Shown here: in pieces, positions 6,892 through 7,814 of the stretch
How the letters are laid out: each line of letters starts with the position of its first letter
How positions within the stretch are numbered: the first letter of the stretch is position 1
Source of the DNA: Xanthobacteraceae bacterium
Lineage (GTDB): Bacteria > Pseudomonadota > Alphaproteobacteria > Rhizobiales > Xanthobacteraceae
Assembly: GCA_030036975.1 (NCBI GenBank)
Contig: JASHSE010000285.1
Coordinates: 1-7,814, forward strand
Direction: 5' to 3'
DNA: 7,814 nt
Translations under genes and position numbers: made by a program
Notes under the pieces: model-generated
Told to the model about the DNA's origin: nothing
Databases searched by the model: none
The model's input: the letters and a program-made list of their open reading frames with translations, nothing else

Positions 6892-6895
6892 GAGG
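6890..6895 (+). promoter_or_regulatory. Ribosome binding site overlapping a stop codon (TAGGAGG)
   Basis: AGGAGG shares its first two bases with the TAG stop of the DUF4159 gene and sits 4 nt before the GTG at 6900. It is the strongest Shine-Dalgarno in the rightward operon and supports the GTG start of the last gene. Confidence 0.7.
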
Positions 6896-6899
6896 CGCC

Positions 6900-7814
6900 G
6901 TGCATCTCGGTATCGCATTCGCCCCGCTGGTCCAGCCGCAAATTCTCTGGGCAGCCATTGCTGCAGCCGTGATCCTGGCGCTGCTGTTGTTCGCCTCGCG
7001 CAGCCGCGGCGCCGTGATCCGCACCTTGGCGCTGGCGCTCATCGTGCTTGCGCTGTCCAACCCGTCGCTGACGCGCGAGGACCGCCAGCCGCTGAGCTCG
7101 GTCGTCGTGGTCGTGGTCGACAAGAGCGCCAGCCAGAACTTCGGCGACCGCACCCAACAGACCGAAGCGGCGCGCGCGGCGTTGGTCGAACGATTGCACC
7201 GCATCCCGGGCCTCGAAGTGCGTGTCATCGAGGCCGGACAATCCAACGGCGAAACCGACGGCACGCGGCTGTTCTCGGCGCTCGGCTCGACGCTTGCCGA
7301 TGTGCCGCCCGACCGCGTCGCCGGCGTCGTCATGATCACCGACGGCCGCGTCCATGACGTGCCGGCGAACGCCAGCGCGCTCGGCTTTGCCGCACCAATC
7401 CATGCGCTGATCACCGGGCACAAGAACGAGCGCGACCGCCGCATTGCGCTCCTTGCCGCGCCGCGTTTCGGCATCGTCGGCCAGTCGCAGACCATCGGCT
7501 ATCGCGTGGAGGACCACGGCGCTCACGAAACCTCCGCCGAGGTCACGGTGCGGCGCGACGGCGAGGTTTTGGAGAAAGACAATGTCCCGGTCGGCGTGCC
7601 GCAAAACGTCGCGGTGCCGATCACCCATGGCGGCGCCAACATCGTCGAGATCGAGGCGGCGCCGTTGCCTGGCGGCGAGCTGACGCCGGTCAACAACCGC
7701 GCCGTGGTGTCGATCGACGGCGTGCGCGACAAGCTGCGCGTGCTCTTGGTATCCGGCGAGCCCAATCCGGGCGAGCGCACCTGGCGCAACATTCTCAAAT
7801 CCGATCCGTCGGTC
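6900..7814 (+). CDS. Membrane-anchored vWA protein, probable glutamine amidotransferase-like family (cut by right window edge)
   Basis: The first 305 codons are open to the last base of the window. Two helices (about 15-32 and 39-54) flank a basic loop (SRSRG), so the following domain should be periplasmic. That domain is vWA-like with an apparently complete MIDAS: DKSAS at 74-78, T122 in DGTRL, and D148 in MITDGR. A beta-rich segment (about 185-275) follows, then a new Rossmann-like strand at about 285-290 (LRVLLVSGEPN), where an amidotransferase-like domain appears to begin. Proteins of this type in the order are, as I recall, about 690 residues and often annotated as membrane or glutamine amidotransferase proteins; the visible part cannot prove that. 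Translation starts at a GTG 8 nt after the DUF4159 stop, placed by AGGAGG. No in-frame ATG occurs until residue 145. It is probably the fourth gene of the moxR operon. Confidence 0.88.
   Translation, partial: MHLGIAFAPLVQPQILWAAIAAAVILALLLFASRSRGAVIRTLALALIVLALSNPSLTREDRQPLSSVVVVVVDKSASQNFGDRTQQTEAARAALVERLHRIPGLEVRVIEAGQSNGETDGTRLFSALGSTLADVPPDRVAGVVMITDGRVHDVPANASALGFAAPIHALITGHKNERDRRIALLAAPRFGIVGQSQTIGYRVEDHGAHETSAEVTVRRDGEVLEKDNVPVGVPQNVAVPITHGGANIVEIEAAPLPGGELTPVNNRAVVSIDGVRDKLRVLLVSGEPNPGERTWRNILKSDPSV

Noticed and set aside
3940..6918. A 992-codon open frame on the minus strand opposite the DUF4159 gene
   Set aside because: It is in exact codon register with the DUF4159 gene, so it would be interrupted only where that gene uses TTA, CTA or TCA, which are among the rarest codons at this GC content. 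The translation is Arg/His/Gly-rich, with no recognisable domain.
6815..7628. Long minus-strand frames opposite the last gene (226 and 263 codons)
   Set aside because: The plus-strand frame from 6900 to 7814 has helices, a complete MIDAS and a strong ribosome binding site, and it continues the operon. The opposite frames show no domain and are shadows of high-GC coding.
1..7814. Search for defence systems, CRISPR, toxin-antitoxin, prophage or transposon traces
   Set aside because: All eight genes are typical chromosomal families with consistent codon use. No terminal repeats, tRNA attachment site, integrase or repeat-spacer pattern is visible.

Overview
This is a high-GC stretch of ordinary bacterial chromosome, most likely from an alphaproteobacterium of the Hyphomicrobiales (Rhizobiales; Bradyrhizobium/Xanthobacteraceae-like). 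The evidence is the strong GC bias at third codon positions, the DUF6111 and DUF1285 families, and the protein sequences themselves, all recognised by eye rather than by search. I see no tRNA, rRNA, CRISPR array, insertion sequence, integrase or other sign of recent transfer.

Left half (1-1796, minus strand): a tightly packed four-gene operon transcribed leftward. In order it encodes a DUF1285 protein, a Nudix CoA pyrophosphatase, a two-helix DUF6111 membrane protein, and the start of a CCA tRNA nucleotidyltransferase that runs off the left edge. Each consecutive pair overlaps by four bases (GTGA, ATGA, GTGA), so translational coupling is likely.

Centre (1797-2095): a 299-base divergent intergenic region of visibly lower GC. 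It holds a 12-bp perfect palindrome, a tandem GGGTGCA repeat next to a small hairpin, and the strong ribosome binding site of the rightward operon. No convincing sigma-70 promoter stands out.

Right half (2096-7814, plus strand): a MoxR/von Willebrand A (vWA) module. It consists of a MoxR AAA+ ATPase, a soluble DUF58 vWA-like protein, a 944-residue four-helix protein (BatA-like N terminus, degenerate vWA-like domain, amidotransferase-like domain, C-terminal DUF4159), and the first 305 codons of a further two-helix vWA protein cut by the right edge. Gene junctions are 3 nt, a 4-nt overlap, and 8 nt. Positive-inside analysis puts MoxR and DUF58 in the cytosol, and the large domains of the other two proteins in the periplasm.

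MoxR ATPases generally work as chaperones or metal-insertion/assembly factors together with vWA proteins, and Bat-type operons are linked to envelope stress. The exact role of this alphaproteobacterial four-gene version is, to my knowledge, not established. It is the best candidate in the window for an under-described system. Its notable traits are one degenerate and one complete metal-binding (MIDAS) site in its two membrane vWA-like proteins, two amidotransferase-like domains with no possible catalytic cysteine, and no cysteine at all in the roughly 1,900 residues visible.
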